Shown here one piece after another: positions 41,779 to 50,342 of a DNA stretch of 64,000 bases. The notes under the pieces are model-generated. The model saw nothing but the letters and a program-made list of their open reading frames with translations. It ran no database searches and was not told where the DNA came from. This DNA is from W0P28-013 sp964570565 (GTDB taxonomy: Bacteria > Bacteroidota > Bacteroidia > Bacteroidales > Paludibacteraceae): contig CAZMYT010000008.1 of NCBI GenBank assembly GCA_964570565.1, forward strand, positions 1 through 64,000, in the 5' to 3' direction. How positions within the stretch are numbered: the first letter of the stretch is position 1; each line of letters opens with the position of its first letter. The translations under genes and the position numbers were made by a program.

Positions 41779-42240
41779 TTAATTTGTTTTAATCACTTTT
41801 ACACCGACGTCGCAAATGCCTTCGAGCATATCGTAACGCATACCTTGGGCAACGCGTATTTTGTAGGTGCCTGCCTCTTTGTATTTTACGTGGTCACGAT
41901 AAATCCACACATTTTCGAAAATAGAACCGACGCCAGAACCTGTCCATCGACCAAAATTATCGGCCAAAAAGAATTGTACGGTGTCGCGTGTGCAACTTTT
42001 ATCTGGTTTTATTTGGTCAACAAATAACCATAAATTTTGGTTTGGATAACCACCATCGTTTCGTATAATTAGTTGCATTTGATAAGTGGCATCTGTTTCT
42101 GTAATGGGCACTTCGAATACGCAAAGCGAATCTTTATGCCAGCCTTCAGCAGGCAATTCCTTGCATTCCATAAACACGGTATTGCTGCAAGCTGTTAATG
42201 CCGCAGTGATAACGAGTGCTAATATCACTTTTGTTTTCAT
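41779..42240 (-). CDS. gldH: Gliding motility lipoprotein GldH
   Basis: The protein has 153 residues from the ATG at 42240. A TTG two codons upstream is less likely. It has a lipoprotein signal (LALVITAALTACSN, Cys18) and a beta-rich domain with the GldH pattern LIIRNDGGYPNQNLWLFV and GVGSIFENVWIYRDHVKY. In Flavobacterium johnsoniae GldH is needed for gliding, but homologues also occur in many non-gliding Bacteroidetes. The order holB-ricT-gldH is conserved in the phylum. The protein is expected on the periplasmic side of a membrane. Confidence 0.88.
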   Translation of the reverse strand: MKTKVILALVITAALTACSNTVFMECKELPAEGWHKDSLCVFEVPITETDATYQMQLIIRNDGGYPNQNLWLFVDQIKPDKSCTRDTVQFFLADNFGRWTGSGVGSIFENVWIYRDHVKYKEAGTYKIRVAQGMRYDMLEGICDVGVKVIKTN

Positions 42241-42247
42241 GCTCAAA

Positions 42248-43399
42248 TTATTTAGTGTCAGGTCTATTCTGATTATTGTTTCGATTCCGATTGTGCTTAT
42301 TTCGGTTTCTGTTCGGGTTGTTTGGTCTCGATTTATCGAAACGAGTCAAACTATCTTGTCCTACTACGTTTTGGAAATCAACCACAGGAGCACTTTTTGC
42401 AACTGGCTCTTTTGCTAATAACGTGTCAACGCGTTCGCCTTTATTATTTAGGGCAATAATTTCTTTTACTCGATCTACCGATAATGTAACGAGGTTGGCA
42501 GCGAATGTCTTGGAACTTGAGTAGGTCATTTGACGTTTAAAAACGTCCGTTTTGAAGTGGAAGAAAGTGCCATCTTTGGTTTCCAACGGCGTATCTTGTC
42601 GTGGGAAATCTTTTTTAGCATCGATGTAAGTTTCTACTTCGTAGTTCACGCAGCATTTGATTTTAGCACATTGCCCAGCGAGTTTTAGAGGATTGGTTGA
42701 TATATCTTGATGACGCGCTGCTGTGGTTGATACCGAGGCAAAATTGCTCATAAAAGTAGCGCAGCATAACTCGCGTCCACAAGGGCCAATACCGCCGATG
42801 CGGCCAGCTTCTTGACGTGCTCCGATTTGTTTCATTTCGATACGCACACGGAACGTTTCGGCTAGTACTTTGATGAGTTGACGGAAATCCACCCGACCAT
42901 CAGCAATGTAATAGAAAATGGCTTTACTGCCGTCGCCTTGGTATTCCACATCACCAATTTTCATCTCCAATTGCAGATTTTCGGCAATCTTACGTGAGCG
43001 AATCATGGTGTCGTGCTCTTTGGCTTTAGCTTCTTCGAATTTTTCGATATCCGTAGGGCGCGCTGTGCGGTAAACGCGTTTTACTTCGTAATGATCCAAA
43101 GCAATATTGTTCTTTTTCATTTGCGCCAACACCAAATTTCCTGTCAGTGTGATGGTACCAATATCGTGACCAGGTGTTGCTTCTACTGCCACCACATCGC
43201 CTTTTTCGAGTGGTAACTTCATATTGTTAAGGAAAAATCCTTTGCGTGTGTTTTTGAACTGAACTTCTACTAAGTCGCTTTCCAACTGTGTTTCGGGTAG
43301 ATCGGCTAACCAGTCGATTACAGGTAATTTGCGGCAGCTATTGCCACAAAATCCTTTTTTACCAGGATTGCTCCCACCGTCATTGAGTGTATATTCCAT
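42248..43399 (-). CDS. ricT: RicT/PSP1 domain protein
   Basis: This 383-residue protein contains the PSP1 C-terminal domain, as in Bacillus RicT (YaaT), which forms the Y-complex that affects RNase Y and mRNA maturation. Cysteines for an iron-sulfur cluster are visible in GIGPCGRELCCATF (~207-220) and CAKIKCCVNYE (~247-257). The N-terminus also has FCGNSCRKLPV. A basic, Asn-rich low-complexity tail (RPNNPNRNRNKHNRNRN, ~360-380) suggests RNA contact. It lies 7 bases upstream of gldH and 49 bases downstream of holB. Confidence 0.9.
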   Translation of the reverse strand: MEYTLNDGGSNPGKKGFCGNSCRKLPVIDWLADLPETQLESDLVEVQFKNTRKGFFLNNMKLPLEKGDVVAVEATPGHDIGTITLTGNLVLAQMKKNNIALDHYEVKRVYRTARPTDIEKFEEAKAKEHDTMIRSRKIAENLQLEMKIGDVEYQGDGSKAIFYYIADGRVDFRQLIKVLAETFRVRIEMKQIGARQEAGRIGGIGPCGRELCCATFMSNFASVSTTAARHQDISTNPLKLAGQCAKIKCCVNYEVETYIDAKKDFPRQDTPLETKDGTFFHFKTDVFKRQMTYSSSKTFAANLVTLSVDRVKEIIALNNKGERVDTLLAKEPVAKSAPVVDFQNVVGQDSLTRFDKSRPNNPNRNRNKHNRNRNNNQNRPDTK

Positions 43400-43448
43400 T
43401 GTTATTTTTTTATAAATAGTGTTATAAATAGGTTTTTTTGTTGCCTAT

Positions 43449-44570
43449 TTATTTTTTTAATAATCGATATAGTTTGATGCTTAAGTCCAATAATATGATT
43501 TTGCCATTCCCATTTTGTTCAATTTGAGCTTCGGCTAGCGCCAATTCGTTCATCATATCCAAAATATTACGTTCGTTGATGAACTGCGAAAATTTTTGCG
43601 CGAATGCTTGTTCTTGTTGGCTCATGTAGTTCAACGTTGGCTGGTTGAGATGCAATACGAAGTTTTCGCGAATCATGCGTTGAGCATATTGTAAAAATCG
43701 TTTTTCTTCTTCTCTGCCTGCCGCCACGAGTTCATCCACCCAAGGACGAAGTTCTTTGATGTTTAATGTCCATGAAAAACGCATCATCTGAACAAAACGT
43801 TCAAAGTTGATTTTCATCTCGTCGGTTTGTTCTACTAACGCTTGCATGTGCGACCAGCTGCCTTGTGCCATACGGCTCAGTAGTTGCAATTCGTCAGTAG
43901 GGAGTGTGTATGTCTTTTGAGCATGTTGTACCAATTCCAATTCACTGATTGGTGGTATTGTGGTGCGTTGCAAACGCGATTGTATGGTTCCAATAATTTC
44001 GTCGGGTGTGTCAGAAACGAGCAGGAAAATGGTTTTTGGTGGCGGTTCTTCTATAATTTTTAGGACGCGATTGGCACAGCTTTCGTGCATCTTTTCGGGT
44101 TCCCAAATAATCATAATTTTGTAATCCGATTCGTAGGTTTTGAGATTCAGCTTACGAATGATTTCATCGCCTTCGTTGGTGTAAATTTGTCCTTGCTTGC
44201 CATCGCCTATTTGGTTGAGCCACGTAGTGATGGTTACATACGGATTTGTTAGGATAGCTTCGCGAAAATCGGCCAAGAAATTATCGCAAACGGTCATCTT
44301 TTTTGCTTCGTTTTTTACGATGGGAAACACAAAATGCAAGTCGGGATGCACCATTTTGTTAAACTTCACGCACGAAGGACAAACGCCACAGGAGTCCTGC
44401 TCACTTCTATTTTCACAATTGATGTATTGGGCATAAGCTAGCGCCAAAGGAAGTTTACCAACTCCTTCAGCTCCAGAAAACAGTTGCGCGTGAGGCAAGC
44501 GTTGCGCACGTACTGTTTGCCGCAACTGTTCTTTAATAAGCTCTTGTCCTATGATATCGGAAAATAACAT
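43449..44570 (-). CDS. holB: DNA polymerase III subunit delta'
   Basis: The delta' subunit is part of the clamp loader that places the beta clamp on DNA. The start MLFSDIIGQELIKEQL at 44570 gives about 373 residues. The longer frame to 44624 runs through the promoter. The AAA+ fold has a zinc module CENRSEQDSCGVCPSC (~56-71 from this start) and a degenerate P-loop SGAEGVGKLPLA. The loss of the Ser/Thr after Lys agrees with delta' being unable to hydrolyse ATP. The SRLQRTTIPP stretch carries the SRC-like arginine region. The promoter is TTG-N19-TATCTTTG. Confidence 0.92.
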   Translation of the reverse strand: MLFSDIIGQELIKEQLRQTVRAQRLPHAQLFSGAEGVGKLPLALAYAQYINCENRSEQDSCGVCPSCVKFNKMVHPDLHFVFPIVKNEAKKMTVCDNFLADFREAILTNPYVTITTWLNQIGDGKQGQIYTNEGDEIIRKLNLKTYESDYKIMIIWEPEKMHESCANRVLKIIEEPPPKTIFLLVSDTPDEIIGTIQSRLQRTTIPPISELELVQHAQKTYTLPTDELQLLSRMAQGSWSHMQALVEQTDEMKINFERFVQMMRFSWTLNIKELRPWVDELVAAGREEEKRFLQYAQRMIRENFVLHLNQPTLNYMSQQEQAFAQKFSQFINERNILDMMNELALAEAQIEQNGNGKIILLDLSIKLYRLLKK

Positions 44571-44594
44571 GCTGTGTCGTTTACATTCAACCCA

Positions 44595-44624
44595 CAAAGA
44601 TACACAAAAACAGATAAGTTGCAA
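44595..44624 (-). promoter_or_regulatory. Promoter of the holB-ricT-gldH operon
   Basis: TTG (44624-44622), 19 bases, then TATCTTTG (44602-44595) on the minus strand is an ideal Bacteroidetes promoter. The ATG at 44570 lies about 25 bases beyond the -7 box. Confidence 0.8.
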
Positions 44625-44642
44625 AGGCTAAATTTAAACTAA

Positions 44643-44671
44643 AAAATCTCACGTTGTAGCGTGAGATTTTA
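44643..44671. terminator. lipA terminator
   Basis: An 11-bp perfect stem (AAAATCTCACG with CGTGAGATTTT) and short loop lie just past the lipA stop on the minus strand. Confidence 0.8.
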
Positions 44672-44686
44672 GTGGGAATTAGCGTT

Positions 44687-45532
44687 TTATAAGTGTCGTT
44701 CTGCGTGATACGATGATCGTACCAAAGGACCGCTTTCTATAACCCGAAAGCCTTTTTCTAAGCCAATTTGCTTGTATTCGTTGAATTTATCGGGATGAAT
44801 GTATGCGCTCACTGATAGATGATTTCTACTTGGTTGCAAGTATTGTCCAAGTGTTAATACTGACACTGACGCATTTCGTAAATCGTCCATGGTCTGTAGA
44901 ATCTCAGCTTCTGTTTCGCCTAAACCGAGCATGAAACCACTTTTTGCCGGAATGCCACTTTGTGCTATGTATGCCAATACAGTTAGGCTGAGGTCATATT
45001 TGGCTGCGCTACGAACTTGCGTTGTTAAGCGTTCTACTGTTTCTATGTTATGTGCTATGATGTTCGGTTGTTGCGCTATAATTTGGTTGATTAACTCTGT
45101 TTGTCCTTGAAAATCGGGAATTAACACTTCGATAGTGGTGTTGGGGTTTTCCTGTTTGATAGACGCAATGCACGCTGCCCAATGTGCAGCACCTTGGTCT
45201 GGTAAATCGTCGCGTGTAACGGCGGTGACTACGGCGTGTTTGAGTTTCATCAATTTGATGGATTCGGCCAATTGTTGTGGCTCGTTTGGGTTGGGCGGTA
45301 GAGGACGTCCTGTTTGTGTGTTACAAAATTTACACGAACGTGTGCAAATGTCACCTAAAATCATAAAAGTGGCAGTGCCTCTGCTCCAACATTCGGTCAT
45401 GTTAGGACAACGACCACTGGTGCAGATGGTGTGTAAACAGTGTTCTTTTACAATCTGGTTGACGTTGGCAAATTGATCATTACTTCTAAAATCAATTTTT
45501 AGCCAATCGGGTTTTTTGACGTGATTTACCAT
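44687..45532 (-). CDS. lipA: Lipoyl synthase
   Basis: LipA is a radical-SAM enzyme that inserts two sulfur atoms into octanoyl groups on lipoyl domains. The 281 residues carry both iron-sulfur sites. The auxiliary cluster is CTSGRCPNMTECW (Cys-x4-Cys-x5-Cys, ~36-48) and the radical-SAM cluster is CTRSCKFC (~62-69, CxxxCxxC). The RSSYHAE motif, whose Ser ligates the auxiliary cluster, is intact at the C-terminus. It is a single gene between terminators. No lipB or 2-oxo acid dehydrogenase operon is near. Confidence 0.96.
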   Translation of the reverse strand: MVNHVKKPDWLKIDFRSNDQFANVNQIVKEHCLHTICTSGRCPNMTECWSRGTATFMILGDICTRSCKFCNTQTGRPLPPNPNEPQQLAESIKLMKLKHAVVTAVTRDDLPDQGAAHWAACIASIKQENPNTTIEVLIPDFQGQTELINQIIAQQPNIIAHNIETVERLTTQVRSAAKYDLSLTVLAYIAQSGIPAKSGFMLGLGETEAEILQTMDDLRNASVSVLTLGQYLQPSRNHLSVSAYIHPDKFNEYKQIGLEKGFRVIESGPLVRSSYHAERHL

Positions 45533-45549
45533 ATAACGAGTAAAAAAAT

Positions 45550-45591
45550 AATGGATAGAGTAAAAAGTTATGGTTTTATGCTCTATCCATT
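45550..45591. terminator. Terminator downstream of the HMA protein gene
   Basis: A perfect 11-bp stem (45550-45560 with 45581-45591) with a 20-base loop lies about 28 bases past the HMA gene stop on the minus strand. Confidence 0.65.
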
Positions 45592-45618
45592 ATGTTGTTA
45601 AATCAATGTGTTATTGTT

Positions 45619-45996
45619 TTAATGTCCGCTGCAGCATTTTGGAGTTGCTTTGGCCTCTTTTTTGCAGCTTTTTGAGCAACCACCAGCTTCTGATTTGCAT
45701 GATTTTGCACAGCCTTGTTTTACTACTTCCGATGCGTATTTGTTGTTTTTTACCAACGCATTTTGAAGTTTTTCAACGGATGTTTTTTCGTTGTCAAAGG
45801 TAATGGTTACTTGTCGTTTTTGCAAATCGAATTGTAAGTCTTTCACACCTTTCTCGTAAGCCAATGTTTTTTCAACTTTAGCTTGGCAGTTGCCACATTC
45901 CATACTGTTGATGAAAAGTACTACTTCTTGTTTTTCAGCATTTACCATAGTGGCAGCAGCTAGCACCAATACGATGCTCATAATTAATTTTTTCAT
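45619..45996 (-). CDS. Exported heavy-metal-associated (HMA) domain protein
   Basis: This 125-residue protein has a signal peptide (1-20, ending VNA) and a ferredoxin-like HMA domain (~23-90) with the metal-binding loop SMECGNC (Cys34, Cys37). A Cys-rich C-terminus (~95-125, with CAKSCKSE, GGCSKSCKKE and KCCSGH) holds ten more metal ligands. It would bind copper or another soft metal in the periplasm. It lies 37 bases downstream of a TonB-dependent receptor gene, so a metal capture or delivery role is likely. Confidence 0.85.
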   Translation of the reverse strand: MKKLIMSIVLVLAAATMVNAEKQEVVLFINSMECGNCQAKVEKTLAYEKGVKDLQFDLQKRQVTITFDNEKTSVEKLQNALVKNNKYASEVVKQGCAKSCKSEAGGCSKSCKKEAKATPKCCSGH

Positions 45997-46033
45997 TGTG
46001 ATAATTTTTTAAAAAGTAAATATAAAAAGATTC

Positions 46034-48241
46034 TTAGTTTTCTGGTTTATCTAATGCCCAACGGAAGCCAATATACACCTTTGCTCCATGAATTGGTCCC
46101 CACGCCATAGAAGCATCAAAGTTGTTACCATACGGATTGCTAGGGTCAATAATCGGATTTTTTTGTGTAAAATTAGTGATATTTTCTCCACCAAAATAGA
46201 CACTCCAAGTTTTGAAATATCTTGTAATTTGTGCCATTAACATAGGATAAGCATCGAACGTACTTGCCCATAATGGATTATTAGTATCAGGGTCGGGCAT
46301 GCGACCGCCGCCATTGAATTGTGCGGTGACATCGAACTGCCATTTTTTGAGTGGCGTTTGGTACGATGTGGTTATCAATCCTTTGAAACGGTTGGTGAGT
46401 GGTTTTTCACGTAACGTGCCGTTGTAAGTGTTTTTAACATCGGTCATACGATAAGCGACAGTTGTTGTCCAACCTCGAAGTATTTCCATCGAGAGTTCCG
46501 TTTGGAAATTGTTGGCGTACGCTTTTCCTCCATTCAAATTGCTAAAAATTATTTGATGTGGATCGCTATCCATATCCGCTACTACAGCTTCGAAAAAGTT
46601 AGTATGGTAAAACTCGGCCGAGAACTGTAGCTCACGACTCCCCATGGGAATATAAAACGTAGTACTGATACCTGTATTTAAAGCCTTTTCTTGCTTGAAT
46701 TCAGTGTCGGCAAACATTATTTTTCGACTACTTGGTAGGGTAAATGCATAATCGGCTAATACGTTTGGCGAACGGTACCCTAAACCAACTGATGCACGAA
46801 TGTTCCACCATTTCCAAGGGGCATAACGCATGTTGACGCGTGGCGTTACAAAAAATCCGTAACGTGTGCTATAGTCACCGCGTATGCCAGCTAGTAATGA
46901 TAAATGTTCGTGAAACGTGAACGAATATTCAGCAAAAACGCCAGGTGTTACTTCTGCTCTGTCGAATGGCATCTCGTTCGTGATATTCGACAATTGTAAA
47001 CCTTCGTCATAGTTATCATAATTAACACTGGCACCTGTTACGAGTTTATGGTGATCATTAAAATTGGTTTGGAATATGGCGTTTGCATATAAATTGGTTT
47101 GCGCGCCATGGTAAAGGCGTTCGCCATACAGACCAGTTTGCTCGTGATACGACCCACTCACTATAATACCAATGCTAGTCCCTTTTTCAGGATCAAATAC
47201 GTAGCCATTTTTCATAAATGCGTCGATACGTTTGGTGTCAATGGCAATGTTGTACGGATTAGTTAAAGCGAGTTTGCTCATTTGTCCACCACGACGTTCG
47301 TCGTATAAACCACGTACCAAAATTTGACCAGTGTAATTACCTGATTGGTAGTTCCAACGGTTTAGTAAGTTTATTTGATTGCTTTTGGGTAAATCCATAA
47401 AACCATCGTGGTTGGCATCCATTTCCATTCCATCATTTTTGTAGTGTGCCATAACGCCTGTCGAAAGTTTGTTGTTGATATTCCAACCGCCGGTGGCGTT
47501 CACTTCTGTTCTAAATTCGGAGTTCATGAAAAGGTTGAGTGCAATTGGATTCGCTTTTTGTGGTTTGAGATACTCAACATTTATTTGTCCCGTTGTAGCT
47601 TCGTAGCCATTAATTACCGATGATGTACCTTTTGACACTTGAATGCTTTCCATCCAAGGGCCAGGAATGTACTCTAATCCAAAATTAGAGGCTAAGCCAC
47701 GTATGCCAGGTGTGTTTTCTGTCAGTAATTGTACGTAGGTACCCGACAAGCCCAATAAACGAATCTGTTTGGCGCCAGTGGCGGCATCGCTGTAGGCTAC
47801 GTCAACCGAAGCATTGGTTTCAAAACTTTCGGATAGATTACAACATGCAGCCTTGCACAGTTCCGCTGCGGTAATCGTTTGTGTTTGTATAGGTGTAATA
47901 CGCGAGGTTATAGTTCCCAAAGCTCGAGCAGTAACTTCTACTTCATCCAAATTTTGTTTGGTTTCCGTTAACGTTATTTGTAATGGTTTTTGTGGGTTAT
48001 CAATATGTATGTATTGGGTGTTAAATCCCAAATAACGCACTACAAGGGTATCGGAATTGGTAACCGTATTTATTTGAAAGGAGCCATCCAAATTGGATGT
48101 GGAACCGACTGTGGTGTTTTGCCAAAAAATTTCGGCGCCAATAATAGGCTCGTTTTTAGTTTTGATAACACCTGTGATAGTGGCGGCTTGAGCAGATAGA
48201 CTGAGCAAACCAACCAAAAGAGTAAGATAAGTTGTTTTCAT
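46034..48241 (-). CDS. TonB-dependent outer-membrane receptor, probable metal transport
   Basis: This 735-residue receptor begins with a signal peptide (1-19). A carboxypeptidase-regulatory-like domain follows (~21-92, GVIKTKNEPIIGAEIFW), then the plug (~112-220) and a 22-strand-type barrel that ends in a hydrophobic strand AKVYIGFRWAL. The plug start contains ELCKAACCNLSESFETN with Cys129, 133 and 134, and further on SKGTSSVINGYEATTGQINVEY. The cysteines suggest soft-metal binding. It lies between the HMA protein and a Cys/His-rich exported protein, so the three probably form one metal uptake or homeostasis operon. Confidence 0.9.
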   Translation of the reverse strand: MKTTYLTLLVGLLSLSAQAATITGVIKTKNEPIIGAEIFWQNTTVGSTSNLDGSFQINTVTNSDTLVVRYLGFNTQYIHIDNPQKPLQITLTETKQNLDEVEVTARALGTITSRITPIQTQTITAAELCKAACCNLSESFETNASVDVAYSDAATGAKQIRLLGLSGTYVQLLTENTPGIRGLASNFGLEYIPGPWMESIQVSKGTSSVINGYEATTGQINVEYLKPQKANPIALNLFMNSEFRTEVNATGGWNINNKLSTGVMAHYKNDGMEMDANHDGFMDLPKSNQINLLNRWNYQSGNYTGQILVRGLYDERRGGQMSKLALTNPYNIAIDTKRIDAFMKNGYVFDPEKGTSIGIIVSGSYHEQTGLYGERLYHGAQTNLYANAIFQTNFNDHHKLVTGASVNYDNYDEGLQLSNITNEMPFDRAEVTPGVFAEYSFTFHEHLSLLAGIRGDYSTRYGFFVTPRVNMRYAPWKWWNIRASVGLGYRSPNVLADYAFTLPSSRKIMFADTEFKQEKALNTGISTTFYIPMGSRELQFSAEFYHTNFFEAVVADMDSDPHQIIFSNLNGGKAYANNFQTELSMEILRGWTTTVAYRMTDVKNTYNGTLREKPLTNRFKGLITTSYQTPLKKWQFDVTAQFNGGGRMPDPDTNNPLWASTFDAYPMLMAQITRYFKTWSVYFGGENITNFTQKNPIIDPSNPYGNNFDASMAWGPIHGAKVYIGFRWALDKPEN

Positions 48242-48319
48242 TTTTTATTTAATTTAATATTAGACACGACAATATTGCCTAAAACACTCTGGTTTTTGGC
48301 TCTCTTTGCTAATATCAAA

Positions 48320-48784
48320 CTAAATAGTGAGAACTGAAATACGGGTAAGAATATCGCGCCCACTATCGGGTGGGGCTTTAAGTGAAATGAACTCGACGGG
48401 TTTAGCGGCTTCTATCGATAAGTCGATCGGTTCTTGCATGAAAACAATCGCCACAAAAGAGAAATGTGTTAATACCAATTGCCCATGAACTGTTGGCTCT
48501 TCGACTTTAAGACGATGAAGTTCGCATCTTTTATCTTTTGAGGCTAAATTCAGCCCCTTGATTGTTTTCTGGTTGGAATGGTGATATTCACAACAGTGCT
48601 TGCCCGCGTGTTTGTCATGCTGATGGTGTGCGTGTACCTCCTCGCAGCTACTTGATGTAAACATCTGAATACCTTGCTTTTCACAGAGGGAACAGCAGAA
48701 TTCAGTGACGTTGACGCCACAGCCCACCGTCAAAAAAAGGTAGGCTAATCCCAAACTGATAATATGTGACGTAACGCGTTTCAT
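48320..48784 (-). CDS. Cys/His-rich exported protein, HYC_CC_PP-like
   Basis: This 154-residue protein begins with a hydrophobic segment (IISLGLAYLFLTVGCG), which may be a signal or lipoprotein signal (Cys22). A Cys/His-rich stretch follows, FCCSLCEKQGIQMF, and then EEVHAHHQHDKHAGKHCCEYHHSN (~48-71). The pattern resembles the HYC_CC_PP family that is often next to TonB receptors and HMA proteins in Bacteroidetes. The His/Cys cluster would bind divalent or soft metal ions. It is the first gene of the putative metal operon, 78 bases before the TonB receptor gene. Confidence 0.75.
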   Translation of the reverse strand: MKRVTSHIISLGLAYLFLTVGCGVNVTEFCCSLCEKQGIQMFTSSSCEEVHAHHQHDKHAGKHCCEYHHSNQKTIKGLNLASKDKRCELHRLKVEEPTVHGQLVLTHFSFVAIVFMQEPIDLSIEAAKPVEFISLKAPPDSGRDILTRISVLTI

Positions 48785-48858
48785 TGTTTATGGGTGCAAA
48801 AGTAGTAGAAACTATTCAAATTAATGCGATTTATTAATCATTTTTAGCAAATATAACG

Positions 48859-48866
48859 TATATTTG
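48859..48866 (+). promoter_or_regulatory. -7 box of the DUF3298 lipoprotein gene
   Basis: TATATTTG at 48859-48866 matches the Bacteroidetes -7 consensus and sits 33 bases before the ATG at 48900. It excludes an in-frame TTG at 48864 as the start. Confidence 0.6.
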
Positions 48867-48899
48867 TACTCTCAATTATTCACTTTTAATCTCTTTGTT

Positions 48900-49694
48900 A
48901 TGAAAACGATCAAGATTTCGTTGGTTCTTTTGGCAACTGTTTGTATGCTAGCATCTTGTGATTTTATGGATAAATCGGCTTTTAAGTTTACTTCGCTAGA
49001 AGATAGTTTGATTGTTGCATGTCCTCAAAGCCAAGATCCTTGTTTCGAGATGAAACTTAAAGTGGAGTTTCCTACGAAAGGTGCCGATACCACTGCTTTG
49101 AAGAATGTTCAAAGAACCTTAATTACCGATTTATTCACCGAAAAATATGTCAATGTTCCTGCTGAAAATTTACTCGGAACTTATATTGCCGCTTGTAACG
49201 AAGAGTATAATTTGGTGCAAACCGATATTAAAGGTAGTCCTGTTTTGTATCATTATCAAGAATTTTTAACGGCAGTGCCTTTGTATGAATCTGATAAATT
49301 GTTAAGTTACGAAGCAACTCGTTATTTATTTACCGGTGGAGCACACGGTTTGGAAACAACTATGTGTTGGGTGTTCGATGTAACTACGGGTGACCAGTTG
49401 ACTGAAGATGATATTTTTGTAGAAAACTACAGTGATTCATTGGTGGCTCTTCTGACTCGATTATTGGAAGCGGATGCGGCAAAACGTAATTTGACCTTGA
49501 ACGATTTCTGGTTACAACAACTTATTCCTAATGGTAACTTTGCTATCACAGAGGATGGTATTTTTTACCAATTTAATCCGTATGATATCGCTCCGTATGC
49601 TGTAGGTAGCACTCGTTTGTTGGTTTCTAAAGCCGCTGCATTGCCATTGTTGAAGAAGGGAACCGCGGTGTATGAGCTTTTCACCCAAAAGTAA
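48900..49694 (+). CDS. DUF3298/RsiV-like lipoprotein
   Basis: The protein has 264 residues from the ATG at 48900. It has a lipoprotein signal with lipobox MLASCD (Cys near 20). The body resembles the DUF4163/DUF3298 pair also found in RsiV-type anti-sigma factors. Visible stretches include TRYLFTGGAHGLETTMCWVFDVTTGDQLTEDDIF and GIFYQFNPYDIAPYAVG, both typical of DUF3298. In RsiV this domain binds lysozyme, but here no sigma factor is adjacent. The function is unknown. rsmG follows 7 bases later on the same transcript. Confidence 0.85.
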   Translation: MKTIKISLVLLATVCMLASCDFMDKSAFKFTSLEDSLIVACPQSQDPCFEMKLKVEFPTKGADTTALKNVQRTLITDLFTEKYVNVPAENLLGTYIAACNEEYNLVQTDIKGSPVLYHYQEFLTAVPLYESDKLLSYEATRYLFTGGAHGLETTMCWVFDVTTGDQLTEDDIFVENYSDSLVALLTRLLEADAAKRNLTLNDFWLQQLIPNGNFAITEDGIFYQFNPYDIAPYAVGSTRLLVSKAAALPLLKKGTAVYELFTQK

Positions 49695-49701
49695 GAGTTT
49701 T

Positions 49702-50322
49702 ATGGAATTATTAAAACAGTATTTCCCTCAGCTCACTCAAACGCAACTAGAGCAGTTTGCTTCGTTGGATCATTTTTACCGCGATTGGAATGCCAAGATT
49801 AATGTCATCTCCCGTAAAGATATTGATAATTTGTACGAGCATCATGTGCTGCACTCTTTGGCTATTGCTAAAATACTAGCCTTTAAGCCAGGAACGTCTG
49901 TGGTAGATGTTGGTACTGGTGGCGGTTTTCCGGGTATTCCGTTGGCCATACTTTTCCCTGAAACACACTTTCATTTGGTCGATTCTATTGGTAAAAAAGT
50001 GCGTGTGGCGCATGAAATAGCCGATGCCATTGGTTTGAAAAATTGCACGTTTCAACATGCTCGCATGGAAGAAGTGAAAGATAAATATGATTTTGTGGTG
50101 AGTCGTGCCGTAATGCCTTTGGGTGATTTAGTGAAATTGGTGAAGAAAAACATTTCTAAAGAACAGAAAAATGCTTTGCCTAATGGACTTATTTGTTTAA
50201 AAGGAGGAGAGTTGCAGTCAGAAGTGTTTCCTTATAGACAGATGGCAACACTTTATGATGTAAGTGAATTTTTCACCGAAGATTTTTTTAGTACCAAAAA
50301 AGCGGTTTATCTGCCTTTGTAA
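49702..50322 (+). CDS. rsmG: 16S rRNA (guanine527-N7)-methyltransferase RsmG
   Basis: RsmG methylates G527 of 16S rRNA. Loss of the gene gives low-level streptomycin resistance in other bacteria. The ATG at 49702 is chosen over an upstream one at 49672 that overlaps the previous gene, giving 206 residues. The SAM motif VVDVGTGGGFPGIPLAI is at ~59-75, and FVVSRAVMPLGDLV follows. KINVISRKDIDNLYEHHVLHSL near the N-terminus is a hallmark. The gene lies between the lipoprotein and the MBL hydrolase, probably in one operon. Confidence 0.94.
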   Translation: MELLKQYFPQLTQTQLEQFASLDHFYRDWNAKINVISRKDIDNLYEHHVLHSLAIAKILAFKPGTSVVDVGTGGGFPGIPLAILFPETHFHLVDSIGKKVRVAHEIADAIGLKNCTFQHARMEEVKDKYDFVVSRAVMPLGDLVKLVKKNISKEQKNALPNGLICLKGGELQSEVFPYRQMATLYDVSEFFTEDFFSTKKAVYLPL

Positions 50323-50342
50323 TTTCTTAATATTGGTCTTTC

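Noticed and set aside
41779..42240. Evidence that the organism glides, based on gldH
   Set aside because: GldH and its neighbours holB and ricT are conserved in many non-motile Bacteroidetes. No other gld or spr motility genes are in the window.
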